Shown here in pieces: positions 18,034-26,263 of a DNA stretch of 39,797 nucleotides. Made by a program: the position numbers and the translations under genes. The first letter of the stretch is position 1, and each line of letters begins with the position of its first letter. This DNA comes from an uncultured beta proteobacterium (GTDB lineage: Bacteria; Pseudomonadota; Gammaproteobacteria; Burkholderiales; Burkholderiaceae): positions 1-39,797 of the forward strand of contig CAIQHU010000045.1 of NCBI GenBank assembly GCA_903871735.1, given 5' to 3'. The notes beneath the pieces were generated by a model that was not told the DNA's origin, did no database searches, and saw only the letters and a list, made by a program, of their open reading frames with translations.

Positions 18034-18498
18034 ATGCCGCTTGATAAGACAGATATCAGAATCCTTAACGAACTTCAAAAAGACAGCTCGATGAGTAATG
18101 TCGAGCTAGCTAAACGTGTTCATCTGTCCCCATCACCCTGTTTAATGCGCGTCAAATCCCTCAGAGATCGCGGTATCATTAGAAATTATGTGGCGCTGGC
18201 AGATCCCAAGTTGTTGGGACTTGACCTCAATGTTTTTATCTCCATTAGCCTGAAAGAACAGTCTAAAGCTGCCTTAGCAGAATTTGAAAAATGTATTTCT
18301 GAGCATGACGAAGTCATGGAGTGCTATCTCATGACTGGCGATAGTGATTATCTGATTCGAGTAGCAATATCCGATATCGGCGCTTTAGAAAAATTCATCC
18401 TAGAACAACTCACACCAATTCCAGGCATCGAAAAGATACGTTCGAGTTTTGCACTCAAACAAGTTCGTTATAAAACCGCACTCCCCCTTCCTAAATAA
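18034..18498 (+). CDS. Lrp/AsnC family transcriptional regulator
   Basis: A 154-residue Lrp/AsnC regulator: N-terminal winged helix-turn-helix (LDKTDIRILNELQKDSSMSN, recognition helix LAKRVHLSPSPCLMRVKSL) and a C-terminal RAM ligand-binding domain (ECYLMTGDSDYLIRVAISDI, a pattern seen in Lrp proteins that bind amino acids). An AAGGA motif six bases before the ATG supports the start. It is divergent from the AceE-like gene across 162 AT-rich bases that should hold both promoters, so it is the likely regulator of that gene. By analogy with MdeR or BkdR it may respond to an amino acid whose breakdown gives the 2-oxo acid used by the E1; the effector is unknown. Confidence 0.9.
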   Translation: MPLDKTDIRILNELQKDSSMSNVELAKRVHLSPSPCLMRVKSLRDRGIIRNYVALADPKLLGLDLNVFISISLKEQSKAALAEFEKCISEHDEVMECYLMTGDSDYLIRVAISDIGALEKFILEQLTPIPGIEKIRSSFALKQVRYKTALPLPK

Positions 18499-18650
18499 AA
18501 AAGCTACTGATCTTCACATCTTCTATTTTTTCCTGAAACTGACCGAGCGTCTTAACTACCCATCACCAGAATAAAATGGCTTGGAATAAATACGCTAGCT
18601 CTTTATAATCGGGTCATCTTTCGCACCATTCTTATGCTATGCCCATCTAA

Positions 18651-19214
18651 ATGAAAAACCTGTTCGTCAATCTGTTGAAATCTCACTCAGGGGTTTTCTT
18701 TGCACCTTGGGTATTACTATTCGTGCTTACTGGAATAATTCCTGCGATATCTTTCTCGCAGTCCACTAGTTCACCAAAGAAACAATCACATAGCCATCAA
18801 CACGGCAAAGGTAGTCTAGAACTCACTCTTGAAAAAAATACTCTCAATGGTACATTAGAACTCCCTCTTGAAGCACTTCTTGGCTTTGAGCACGCACCGA
18901 AGACCTCGGCAGAAAAATTAGCGCTATCGACCTTAGAAAAAAACTTAGCATCGCTTCATTTATGGTTTACAGTAAGTAAAAATGCCAACTGTACTGAAAG
19001 CAAAACTAGTTTTGAACGCCAAACTAACAGTCAACATAGTGATCTCCTTTATACCTTCAGTTTTATCTGCGAAAAACCTGAAGCACTCCAAGAATTACAC
19101 CTGTTATTTTTAAAAGAATACAAAAGAGTTCAAGAAATACAAGTATTCTATGTGAATCAAGCAGGGCAGCGCTCTATCGTCGTAAAACGAAACTCTCCAA
19201 TCCTACGTTTTTAA
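18651..19214 (+). CDS. ZrgA-like zinc-binding periplasmic protein (DUF2796)
   Basis: A 187-residue protein with an N-terminal hydrophobic segment (WVLLFVLTGIIPAISFSQ, about 22-39) that acts as signal peptide, then a His-rich stretch KKQSHSHQHGKGSLELTLE. GSLELTLEKNTLNGTLELPL followed by ALLGFEHAPKT is the DUF2796 pattern. ZrgA of Vibrio is a periplasmic zinc-binding part of the ZrgABCDE uptake system, and its paralogues are recognised by the His-rich tract near the mature N-terminus. Here it heads a four-gene operon with an ABC ATPase, a permease and a DUF3299 protein. A zinc role is strong by family and context, but no Zur box could be found by eye in the upstream 150 bases. Confidence 0.8.
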   Translation: MKNLFVNLLKSHSGVFFAPWVLLFVLTGIIPAISFSQSTSSPKKQSHSHQHGKGSLELTLEKNTLNGTLELPLEALLGFEHAPKTSAEKLALSTLEKNLASLHLWFTVSKNANCTESKTSFERQTNSQHSDLLYTFSFICEKPEALQELHLLFLKEYKRVQEIQVFYVNQAGQRSIVVKRNSPILRF

Positions 19215-19223
19215 GAATTCCCT

Positions 19224-19919
19224 TTGAATACGCTAAAAAATATTATCGAGGTGAAGAATTTAACTTTTGCATGGCCAAGATGTAAACCTCTGTTCAATCA
19301 ATTCAACCTGCAAATTGAACGTCATCAAAAAACCTATATCGCCGGTGCTAGTGGCAGCGGTAAAAGTACCTTACTCAATTTATTAGCTGGAGTGTTAGAT
19401 ACTGGGCAAGGAGAAATTTGGTTTAATAACCACGCTTTTCATCAATTGTCCAGATCCCAAAAGGACAAAATTCGTGGGCAAGAAATGGGTTTTATTTTCC
19501 AGCAATTCAATCTAATTCCCTACTTGAGCACCCTTGACAATATTATCCTGCCTCTCAACCTATTTCACAGCCGTAAAAAATCCGCTCTGGAACAATTCGA
19601 ATCAACACAAGACGCTACTGTATATTTGATGGATCGCCTCTCACTTCCCATCCAGCTTTTACGTCAACCAGTTTATCAATTATCAGTCGGTCAACAACAA
19701 CGGGTCGCTGCTGCACGCGCTTTTATCGGTAACCCTAAAATTGTCATAGCCGATGAACCAAGCTCTGCACTAGATTGGGAAAACCAAGCGCAATTTCTCA
19801 AACTCTTTTTAGAACTTGGGCAATCACAAAATATTACCCTTTTATTAGTGAGCCACGATGAACGATTAGCGCCTCACTTTGACCAAAGAATCAATTTACC
19901 CAATGGTCTGGAGCGTTGA
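19224..19919 (+). CDS. ABC transporter ATP-binding protein (LolD/MacB-like class)
   Basis: A 231-residue ABC ATPase: Walker A GASGSGKS at 41-48, Q-loop FIFQQFNLIPYL, signature LSVGQQQRVAAARA, Walker B IVIADEPSSALDW and the switch His in LLLVSHD. Sequence and partner fit the FtsE/LolD/MacB class that works with FtsX-type permeases. The only plausible start is a TTG at 19224, nine bases after the ZrgA-like gene; no in-frame ATG exists before the Walker A. Its stop overlaps the permease ATG (TGATG), a sign of translational coupling. It should power the neighbouring permease, in a system whose zinc role follows from the ZrgA and DUF3299 partners. Confidence 0.88.
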   Translation: MNTLKNIIEVKNLTFAWPRCKPLFNQFNLQIERHQKTYIAGASGSGKSTLLNLLAGVLDTGQGEIWFNNHAFHQLSRSQKDKIRGQEMGFIFQQFNLIPYLSTLDNIILPLNLFHSRKKSALEQFESTQDATVYLMDRLSLPIQLLRQPVYQLSVGQQQRVAAARAFIGNPKIVIADEPSSALDWENQAQFLKLFLELGQSQNITLLLVSHDERLAPHFDQRINLPNGLER

Positions 19920-21148
19920 TGCGTTATTGGATTTGGCTCGCCCTGCAAAGTGCTATCTCTCGCAAAGGTGCGCTGTTGATTATTATTTTTTCAACAGCTA
20001 TTTCAGTCGCACTTTTATTAGCAGTACTGAAAGTACGAGATGATACCAAAACAAGCTTTACTAATGCCATCAGCGGCGTTGACTTAATCGTTGGCTCGAA
20101 AGGTAGTCCAACTGAATTAATTCTTTATAGCGTCTTTCATATTGGTCGACCTACGAGTTTAATTTCAGGAAAATCAATTTCTGAGATACAAAAGATCAAT
20201 CAGGTTAAATGGCTAGTTCCTATCCAACTCGGAGATACTTACCGTAGTTACCCAGTGGTTGGAACTATCGCCTATTTCTTTGATTCCATCAAAGCTCAAA
20301 ATCGATCCCTGACCTTTACTTCAGGTCAAGCATTTAGTGATCAAAAAGACTATGAGCTGGTCCTTGGGGCGAATGTCGCTAAACAATATAAGCATCGTAT
20401 TGCGGACCGCATTACACTGTCCCACGGAACTGGCAAAGGACCGGCTCAAGATCATGCTGATAGCCCCTTTGTTATTACCGGCATCCTAGCTGCCACAGGT
20501 ACGCCTATTGATAATAGTGTTTTTATTTCTATTCAAAGCTTTAACAACTTACACGACGGATCCAAAAATCTACAATTCGCGCAATTAGACTCAGCGCAAT
20601 ACACAGCCTTCTTAATTGGTCTTCAGCAGCGTTCTGCTGTTTTTTCTGTCCGCCGCCAAATAGACGCTCTAAAATCCTTTTCGCTGATGGCAATCATGCC
20701 TGGCGTGGCTCTTGATGAATTGTGGCAAACGATGGAGATTGCTGAAAACGCCTTAATTCTTGTTTCACTGGGCGTTGTTCTAACTAGTATCTTTGGTATC
20801 ATAACCGCATTGATGGTCTCCCTCGAAGCACGTGGCCGAGAAATCGCTACGCTCAGAGCGATTGGTGCAAGGCCAAGTAAAATTTTCTTCTTGATTATTT
20901 GGGAAACTTTCATGATTAGCCTTTCTGGAATAATTTTTGGCTGGGCCCTCCTGCAAGCTACACTCCTAATTTTTTCTGATTGGTTTATGAAAGAATGGGG
21001 TATTCTGATCCAAAGTGGTTTACCGTCTCAAAATGATATATTAGCCATCCTTTCAATCCTTGCCATCGCTCTTTTATGTTCAACTCTCCCAGCTATCAAA
21101 GCTTATCGCCTTGCATTACACGAGGGATTAAATCCACCAAGTATATGA
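19919..21148 (+). CDS. ABC transporter permease, FtsX/MacB-like
   Basis: A 409-residue membrane protein: one helix near 17-37, a periplasmic domain to about 270 containing SGVDLIVGSKGSPTELILYS, and three C-terminal helices (about 275-305, 325-350 and 375-395) with the FtsX signature ATLRAIGARPSKIFFLIIWE. This is the layout of FtsX-family subunits that pass mechanical force to the periplasm rather than classic importers with ten or more helices. The ATG at 19919 shares its first base with the ATPase stop, and its own stop at 21148 overlaps the DUF3299 ATG, so translation is coupled through the operon. It is likely the ZrgB-equivalent of the zinc system. Confidence 0.87.
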   Translation: MRYWIWLALQSAISRKGALLIIIFSTAISVALLLAVLKVRDDTKTSFTNAISGVDLIVGSKGSPTELILYSVFHIGRPTSLISGKSISEIQKINQVKWLVPIQLGDTYRSYPVVGTIAYFFDSIKAQNRSLTFTSGQAFSDQKDYELVLGANVAKQYKHRIADRITLSHGTGKGPAQDHADSPFVITGILAATGTPIDNSVFISIQSFNNLHDGSKNLQFAQLDSAQYTAFLIGLQQRSAVFSVRRQIDALKSFSLMAIMPGVALDELWQTMEIAENALILVSLGVVLTSIFGIITALMVSLEARGREIATLRAIGARPSKIFFLIIWETFMISLSGIIFGWALLQATLLIFSDWFMKEWGILIQSGLPSQNDILAILSILAIALLCSTLPAIKAYRLALHEGLNPPSI

Positions 21149-21675
21149 AAAAATTAATTGTTTTAGGTCTTTCTATTTTTCTGTCTGGTTTTTTGGCGCA
21201 AAACTCCCTAGCTAAAACCTATAAAGAAATATTTTGGGAAGAACTCATGCCACCAGATTGGGCTAAACAAATAGAAAAAGATTTCTCGAAAATGAAACAA
21301 TTTGAATCCATGGAGGATAGTGATCCCAAAACAGATTCACTCTATTCGAAATTAAGAAAACAATGGGATGAAGCCCCTATTTCTAAAAAATATATTGGTA
21401 AACCAATTCGCATCGCTGGTTATGTCGTGCCCTTAGATGCGGATCGATCCAAAACGCGCGAATTTCTGATCGTACCCTACTTTGGCGCCTGTATTCATAC
21501 TCCTCCACCTCCAGCCAATCAAATCATCCTTGTAATACCGCCGGCTGGCGGCTTAAAGGTCAGAAGTATGGATCCAGTCTGGGTCGAAGGTATTCTGACT
21601 GAGTCTAGATTGAATAACGATATGGGCGTTAGTGCTTATCAATTAAATGCTGCAAAGATCGCCCCATATAAATAA
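21145..21675 (+). CDS. DUF3299 family periplasmic protein of the zinc operon
   Basis: About 176 residues with a signal peptide (MKKLIVLGLSIFLSGFLAQ, cleavage after SLA), then the DUF3299 pattern: KEIFWEELMPPDW, IGKPIRIAGYVVPLD and FGACIHTPPPPANQIILV, whose Cys and His could bind metal. The true start is the ATG at 21145 overlapping the permease stop (ATGA); a longer frame opening at 21076 would have no export signal. DUF3299 proteins commonly lie beside ZrgA-like zinc systems. Exact function is unknown; a metal-handling or assembly role in the periplasm is inferred. Confidence 0.82.
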   Translation: MKKLIVLGLSIFLSGFLAQNSLAKTYKEIFWEELMPPDWAKQIEKDFSKMKQFESMEDSDPKTDSLYSKLRKQWDEAPISKKYIGKPIRIAGYVVPLDADRSKTREFLIVPYFGACIHTPPPPANQIILVIPPAGGLKVRSMDPVWVEGILTESRLNNDMGVSAYQLNAAKIAPYK

Positions 21676-21762
21676 TTTACTCGAATAAAAAATCCATTCC
21701 AAAAAAAATGAGGCTACTCCATAGAGATAAAAAAGTACTTGGCAAGGATTCGACATAAAAAA

Positions 21763-22077
21763 TTACGTCATCACGGAAAAAATGGGACTTCCTTCCTCTG
21801 TTGCAATTCTCTTAACGCGTGCATACATCCTAGGTGGAATACTTTCCTGGTCAAGTCTTCCAGTAACACGCAACCCACATATTAAATCTACAACAACGAC
21901 ATCGTAAGGCGCATTGACTAAAAATCCAGCGGGTGCCCTTCGTATTGTTGTCCAAGTTACTAACTTGCCTTCATCCGCTACCTCAGTTTCTTTCAATTTG
22001 AGACAAAGACACTTTGCGCATACAGATACAACTTTGGCATATTGCTGCTGACATTTCGCACACTGATAGATGAGCAT
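21763..22077 (-). CDS. DUF35 family zinc-ribbon/OB-fold protein, thiolase partner
   Basis: About 104 residues: a rubredoxin-like zinc ribbon with two Cys pairs (CAKCQQQYAKVVSVCAKC, about 5-22) followed by an OB-fold domain (GKLVTWTTIRRAPAGF and GLRVTGRLD). DUF35 proteins bind SCP2-type thiolases and support condensation or aldol cleavage of acyl-CoA thioesters (for example the Ltp2-DUF35 aldolase of steroid side-chain breakdown). The ATG at 22077 overlaps the thiolase stop by one base (TGATG), so the two are made together. It is the last gene of the minus-strand operon and converges on the zinc operon. Confidence 0.85.
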   Translation of the reverse strand: MLIYQCAKCQQQYAKVVSVCAKCLCLKLKETEVADEGKLVTWTTIRRAPAGFLVNAPYDVVVVDLICGLRVTGRLDQESIPPRMYARVKRIATEEGSPIFSVMT

Positions 22078-23249
22078 CACATATTGCCTCTTAAAATAGT
22101 TACCGTACAGGCTACGCCCGCACCACCTAGGTTATGTGTCATGCCAAGGCGGGCCTGCTGAACTTGATTTGAATGCTGATGTCGTAATTGCAGTGTCACT
22201 TCATAAATTTGACCAATACCAGTTGCTCCTACGGGATGCCCCTTTGCGAGTAACCCGCCACTCGGATTAATAGCAATATCGCCATCTAAAGCAGTCCTAC
22301 CCTCTAGTGCCCAATATCCGCCTTGGCCTCTAGGTACTAAACCTAAATCTTCACTATCAATAATTTCAGCAATTGAAAAACAGTCATGTAACTCTACTAA
22401 GTCAATATTTTGAGGATTAACGCAGGCTTTTTCATAAGCTTGGGCAGCTGCAGTAACATTGGCATTAAATGAAACAAGGTCCTGGTGGCCACCTATATTG
22501 GGTGAGCCCCGGGTTTGTACCGACGCTAAAACCTCAACGAGTGGATGCTTCAAATGTTGGGAAATTCGCTTACTAACCTCCTTCGAAACTAAGACTACTG
22601 CCGCTGCACCATCTGAGGTTGGACAGCAATCAAATAACAAAATCGGATCACAAATAGGAAGACTCGCCGCAATTTCTTGCTCACTGAGTATCGCTCCCAT
22701 CTGAGCCAGAGGATTTTTTAAGCCATTACTTTTATTTTTGCGCACTACCGCAGAAACATGCGAACGGCTTGTCCCATATCGTTCCTCATGGCTGCGCCAT
22801 GCAAGACCAAAAAGTCCAGGAAAAGTTAACCCGCTAGGGCCATCATTCTCGTTATCCATTGCACAATTTAACGCTACAGTCGTTTGTTTCGTCGAGGCAT
22901 GCGTCATCGTTTCAACCCCGACCGCAATAGCAACATCCGTTTGACCACTAGCAACAGCAAGATATGCATGTCTAAAAGCAATTCCACCTGACGCACAAGC
23001 ACCCTCAACTTTCGTACAAGGTATTGGTGGAAGGCCAATTCGATCCGCAACCAGTCCTGCCAGAATTTCTTTACCATTGAGCGGGCCGCTGATAAAGTTT
23101 CCTAAATATAGCGCCCCAACCTCTTCTCTTTCGACTGTTGACTCTAATAACGCTTGTACTACTGCAGTGACCGCTAAATTTTCAATGCTTGTATCTGAAT
23201 GCGTACCAAATGGAGTCGACCCTACTCCCGCAATATATACTTCACGCAT
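22077..23249 (-). CDS. SCP2-type thiolase (thiolase-fold enzyme with DUF35 partner)
   Basis: A 390-residue thiolase-fold enzyme. The nucleophile Cys is in VEGACASGG (about 85), the His motif reads HDCFSIAEI near 289 and GHPVGATG near 338. The C-terminal NLGGAGVACTVTI has no Cys at the usual CxG position, as in SCP2-type and DUF35-associated thiolases. Such enzymes either cleave 3-oxoacyl-CoA or, with DUF35, act as retro-aldolases on side chains; the former would yield acetyl- or propionyl-CoA. The start codon overlaps the acyl-CoA ligase stop by eight bases and the stop overlaps the DUF35 start, so ligase, thiolase and DUF35 form a coupled module. Confidence 0.87.
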   Translation of the reverse strand: MREVYIAGVGSTPFGTHSDTSIENLAVTAVVQALLESTVEREEVGALYLGNFISGPLNGKEILAGLVADRIGLPPIPCTKVEGACASGGIAFRHAYLAVASGQTDVAIAVGVETMTHASTKQTTVALNCAMDNENDGPSGLTFPGLFGLAWRSHEERYGTSRSHVSAVVRKNKSNGLKNPLAQMGAILSEQEIAASLPICDPILLFDCCPTSDGAAAVVLVSKEVSKRISQHLKHPLVEVLASVQTRGSPNIGGHQDLVSFNANVTAAAQAYEKACVNPQNIDLVELHDCFSIAEIIDSEDLGLVPRGQGGYWALEGRTALDGDIAINPSGGLLAKGHPVGATGIGQIYEVTLQLRHQHSNQVQQARLGMTHNLGGAGVACTVTILRGNM

Positions 23250-24831
23250 GATTTTTATCCTGTAGTAGAGTTTTTCGAAGAACAGTTTTTAAAACTTTAC
23301 CGTAATTGTTTTTAGGTAAGGAATCGATCAATCGATAAACCTTGGGGCGTTTGAAACGGGCAATATTATCTAGACATATTTGATCTAACTCGTCAATATG
23401 CAGATCAAATCCAGGCTTTAGAACAATGAATGCAACTACCTCTTCACCCCATTCTGGATGCAATTGACCAATAACAGAACATTCGAGTACGCTTGCATGA
23501 CCTAATAATACCTCCTCAATTTCACGCGGATAAATATTCGAGCCACCACTAATAATTAAATCCTTCGATCGATCTCGCAAGCATAAATAACCCGACTCCT
23601 CTAAATAACCCACATCACCAGTCCAAAGCCAGCCATCCCGTATTGCTTGCGTTGTTGCTTCAGAGTTATTCCAATAACCCTGCATCACAGTTTGATTTCG
23701 TGTAATGATTTCGCCAATTTGCCCCATAGGCAAATCAAGTCCATCTTCATCCACTACTCTTACCTGTACGGCAGTTCTAGCAGGTCCACAAGTTGCAAGT
23801 CGGGCAAGATGCGTCGGACCACAATCACCCTGATGATCAATTTTTGATAATCCAGTGATCGTCATTGGACTTTCGCCTTGACCATAAAGTTGATATAGTT
23901 TTGGGCCAAAACAATCTAATGCACGCAACAAGTCATTCACATACATCGGTGCGCCACCATAAATAATAGTGCGTAATCCTGAAAATTGTTGCCCAGGCTG
24001 AACAAAATTAACCAGACGCATCACCATCGTAGGAGCAGCAAAAAATGTAATATTCTGAAAACAATCTAAAGCATCTAACATTTGCTGCGGATCAAAGCCA
24101 TCAAAGATTACCTGAGTCCCACCACCTAATAAATGAGGAATACTATAAAGACCCGCTCCGTGAGAAAGCGGAGCAGCATGAAACTGAACATCGCCAGGCC
24201 TAACCTGCTCAATATCTGTGCAATAGATCAAGGACATCATCAGCAAATTATGGTGAGTAAGCATCGCGCCTTTCGGACGGCCAGTAGTACCCGATGTGTA
24301 AAAAATCCAAGCCAAATCATCTGCCTGAACATCAACACATGCCATAGGCTGCGCATCATATAAGTTGGCATAGTCTTGTGATCCAGCAATCAAAACGTGA
24401 ACATGTAAATGAGCTTCAATAAATAACTGCCCCAAATCTTTTGCATAAGCCTCATCTAGGAGTACAACTCGTGCTGCACTGTCAGAAACAATGTGGAGTA
24501 TTTCTTTGACATGTAACTTCGCATTAACAGGAACCACACAAAGTCCAGCACACCAACATGCTAACAACATGTCTAAATACTCTGGACGGTTTTCCATACA
24601 AATGACGATTCGATCTTTTGGACAAATCCCGTCTAGAGCTCGAATACCAGCTGCTAATCGACTGAATCGATTTGTAAAAGTTTGATAACTCACTGCCTTT
24701 AATGAATAACCATATTGATCGAGAAGCGTAGATCGAGATTTTTGATAGCGCCCTAAAGAATGATCAATTACTGCAATTGCACCTGGGTGTGCTTGAGCAT
24801 TTTGTAGAATATAACTAGCAATGTTAGACAT
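23242..24831 (-). CDS. Acyl/aryl-CoA ligase (ANL superfamily)
   Basis: A 529-residue adenylate-forming enzyme. P-loop FYTSGTTGRPKG at about 178-188, the A5-type YGQGESPMTITGL, A7 GWLWTGDVGYLEESGYLCLRDR, A8 hinge RSKDLIISGGSNIYPREIEE and the C-terminal catalytic Lys in NNYGKVLK (about 512). It should form an acyl-AMP and then a CoA thioester with a carboxylic acid in the cytoplasm. Length and motifs suit fatty- or aromatic-acid ligases; the substrate cannot be read off. It begins the tightly coupled ligase-thiolase-DUF35 unit, which argues for a CoA-activated acid that is later shortened or cleaved. Confidence 0.88.
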   Translation of the reverse strand: MSNIASYILQNAQAHPGAIAVIDHSLGRYQKSRSTLLDQYGYSLKAVSYQTFTNRFSRLAAGIRALDGICPKDRIVICMENRPEYLDMLLACWCAGLCVVPVNAKLHVKEILHIVSDSAARVVLLDEAYAKDLGQLFIEAHLHVHVLIAGSQDYANLYDAQPMACVDVQADDLAWIFYTSGTTGRPKGAMLTHHNLLMMSLIYCTDIEQVRPGDVQFHAAPLSHGAGLYSIPHLLGGGTQVIFDGFDPQQMLDALDCFQNITFFAAPTMVMRLVNFVQPGQQFSGLRTIIYGGAPMYVNDLLRALDCFGPKLYQLYGQGESPMTITGLSKIDHQGDCGPTHLARLATCGPARTAVQVRVVDEDGLDLPMGQIGEIITRNQTVMQGYWNNSEATTQAIRDGWLWTGDVGYLEESGYLCLRDRSKDLIISGGSNIYPREIEEVLLGHASVLECSVIGQLHPEWGEEVVAFIVLKPGFDLHIDELDQICLDNIARFKRPKVYRLIDSLPKNNYGKVLKTVLRKTLLQDKNHA

Positions 24832-24852
24832 TCATACAACCTCTAAATTGAA

Positions 24853-24865
24853 GTAATACCGATTA
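24853..24865. promoter_or_regulatory. TAAT-ACCG-ATTA inverted repeat before the acyl-CoA ligase gene
   Basis: GTAATACCGATTA lies 22-34 bases before the ligase ATG. It resembles the inverted repeats at 27311, 30789 and 33030 but with one base less between the arms. It may be a shared operator of the catabolic region or an AT-rich chance match. Confidence 0.2.
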
Positions 24866-24953
24866 AATAAGAATCATTCCATATCAAAAAGCAAGTGAAG
24901 AAAACCGCATTCATTTACGTAAACACTCAAAGGCATAACATCAGATTACTTCC

Positions 24954-25481
24954 CTAAATATGTTGCTCGGCTAATAATTTAAAATCAATAACCCCTTTTT
25001 CACCGTGCTCATTCACTAAGTCAGTCACCTGACGTATTAAAGCTTCTTCACTTTGATTAAAATCAAGCCCAATTAAGAATCCTTGTCGCGCTTTTAGTCC
25101 GGTTGGCCAGTACACTTCACAAATATTTTCGTCTGGGTCCTTAAAGTAACAACTAATGGCATTACCATGTGTAACGGTATAAAGAATGTTTATATTATTG
25201 GCTACAAATCTACGCCAATATTCAATCACATCCTTTAAGGTACTACAACGAAAAGAAATTTGCTGCAGGAGCTGCGCATTCAAGGGGACTGAACGACCAG
25301 CTGTTAATAGTAATTCATGATGCTCTTCTTCTGGATGGGATGACATAAATACGATTCCAGCCAGCTTATCATCATCACTAATTTGTAAACCGACTATATC
25401 CCGATAAAAAGCTACAGACTTCTGCAAATCACGAACATGTAATCCAACATGCGCTAAGCGCTCAATTGCGGGAGTTGCCAT
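24954..25481 (-). CDS. VOC-fold protein (glyoxalase/extradiol dioxygenase type)
   Basis: A 175-residue VOC-fold protein. The first beta-alpha-beta module starts RLAHVGLHVRDLQKSVAFYRD (His near 11), the second ends THGNAISCYFKDPDENICEVYW (Glu near 141). The middle His that type I extradiol dioxygenases and many glyoxalases have after the strand ISFRC is not obvious, so iron ligation is uncertain. It could be an aromatic ring-cleaving dioxygenase, a hydratase or an epimerase. It is in the same minus-strand series as the ligase and SnoaL-like gene. A related VOC protein with all three ligands is encoded at 35531-36109. Confidence 0.78.
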   Translation of the reverse strand: MATPAIERLAHVGLHVRDLQKSVAFYRDIVGLQISDDDKLAGIVFMSSHPEEEHHELLLTAGRSVPLNAQLLQQISFRCSTLKDVIEYWRRFVANNINILYTVTHGNAISCYFKDPDENICEVYWPTGLKARQGFLIGLDFNQSEEALIRQVTDLVNEHGEKGVIDFKLLAEQHI

Positions 25482-25591
25482 TATTTCTCCTTAAATGTTT
25501 ATAAAAACGAACACTCCAATAAAGGCCATTGGAATGTCAAAAAGTCCTTACGATATGCTTACACGACTGGCATTTGTTAAGGGTAGCATCT

Positions 25592-26188
25592 CTAATGGTG
25601 TAACCATTCTTGGGCCTGCTGATACAACAGTTTTTGCTCAGGAGAGTTATGCTGGACAAGGTCTGCGGTGATCACTGCGCCATTTAAGGACTGGACATAA
25701 GTGATATGCCGATAAGCTTTTGGTAATTTTGCTAATCGATTACCATCTAATTGCAATATAACTGAGGGATCTACAGCGTCCATGCGGTCTTTTTCATGAA
25801 TCGGGTCTCGTCTTGCAATACACCAAGCCCCTTGGTATTTAATAAATCGATCAAAAAATCTACACCAAACGGTGACATCCACTTCGATATCTGTAACAAA
25901 AGCCCGCACCATCAAGACTATGCGTGTCTCTGCTAAGGCTTTGTCACCAGATACCTCAATACAACTAGCGCCAATCGAATGCAAAGACGTTGCAGCATTG
26001 GGATTTTCACTGGCCTTCATGGACGCTGTAACAAACTCCTCTGCACTGCCTACTAGCCAAGTTGTTTTAACGGTCGCATTTGGGGCATAACAACTTCGTA
26101 AGCCCTCCCACTGCCGCGTATCTCTATAAAGACCCCAACGACGAACTACTTGCTCAATTGCCTGAATATCACTCACTTGAGAATCCAT
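25592..26188 (-). CDS. SnoaL-like/NTF2-fold protein
   Basis: A 198-residue protein of the SnoaL-like (NTF2-like alpha+beta cone) fold: IEQVVRRWGLYRDTRQWEGL at the start, then CYAPNATVKTTW, a central TSLHSIGASCIEVSGDKA and a conserved VWCRFFDRFIKYQGAWCIARRDPI. The fold hosts polyketide cyclases, hydratases, isomerases and the small subunits of ring-hydroxylating dioxygenases. No large Rieske subunit is nearby, so a dioxygenase role is unlikely; hydratase or isomerase is possible. It lies 75 bases downstream of the binding-protein gene and 110 bases upstream of the VOC gene, consistent with one operon. Confidence 0.78.
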   Translation of the reverse strand: MDSQVSDIQAIEQVVRRWGLYRDTRQWEGLRSCYAPNATVKTTWLVGSAEEFVTASMKASENPNAATSLHSIGASCIEVSGDKALAETRIVLMVRAFVTDIEVDVTVWCRFFDRFIKYQGAWCIARRDPIHEKDRMDAVDPSVILQLDGNRLAKLPKAYRHITYVQSLNGAVITADLVQHNSPEQKLLYQQAQEWLHH

Positions 26189-26263
26189 TTTCTTTCTAAA
26201 AAAACCATCTTGTAAAAAAGCGTCTTCATCATCAGCTAAGTAAGATTAACCAACAACTTATGC

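Noticed and set aside
18560..18650. Zur box upstream of the ZrgA-like gene
   Set aside because: TTTATAATCG near 18602 has some similarity to a Zur half site, but no matching second half was found.
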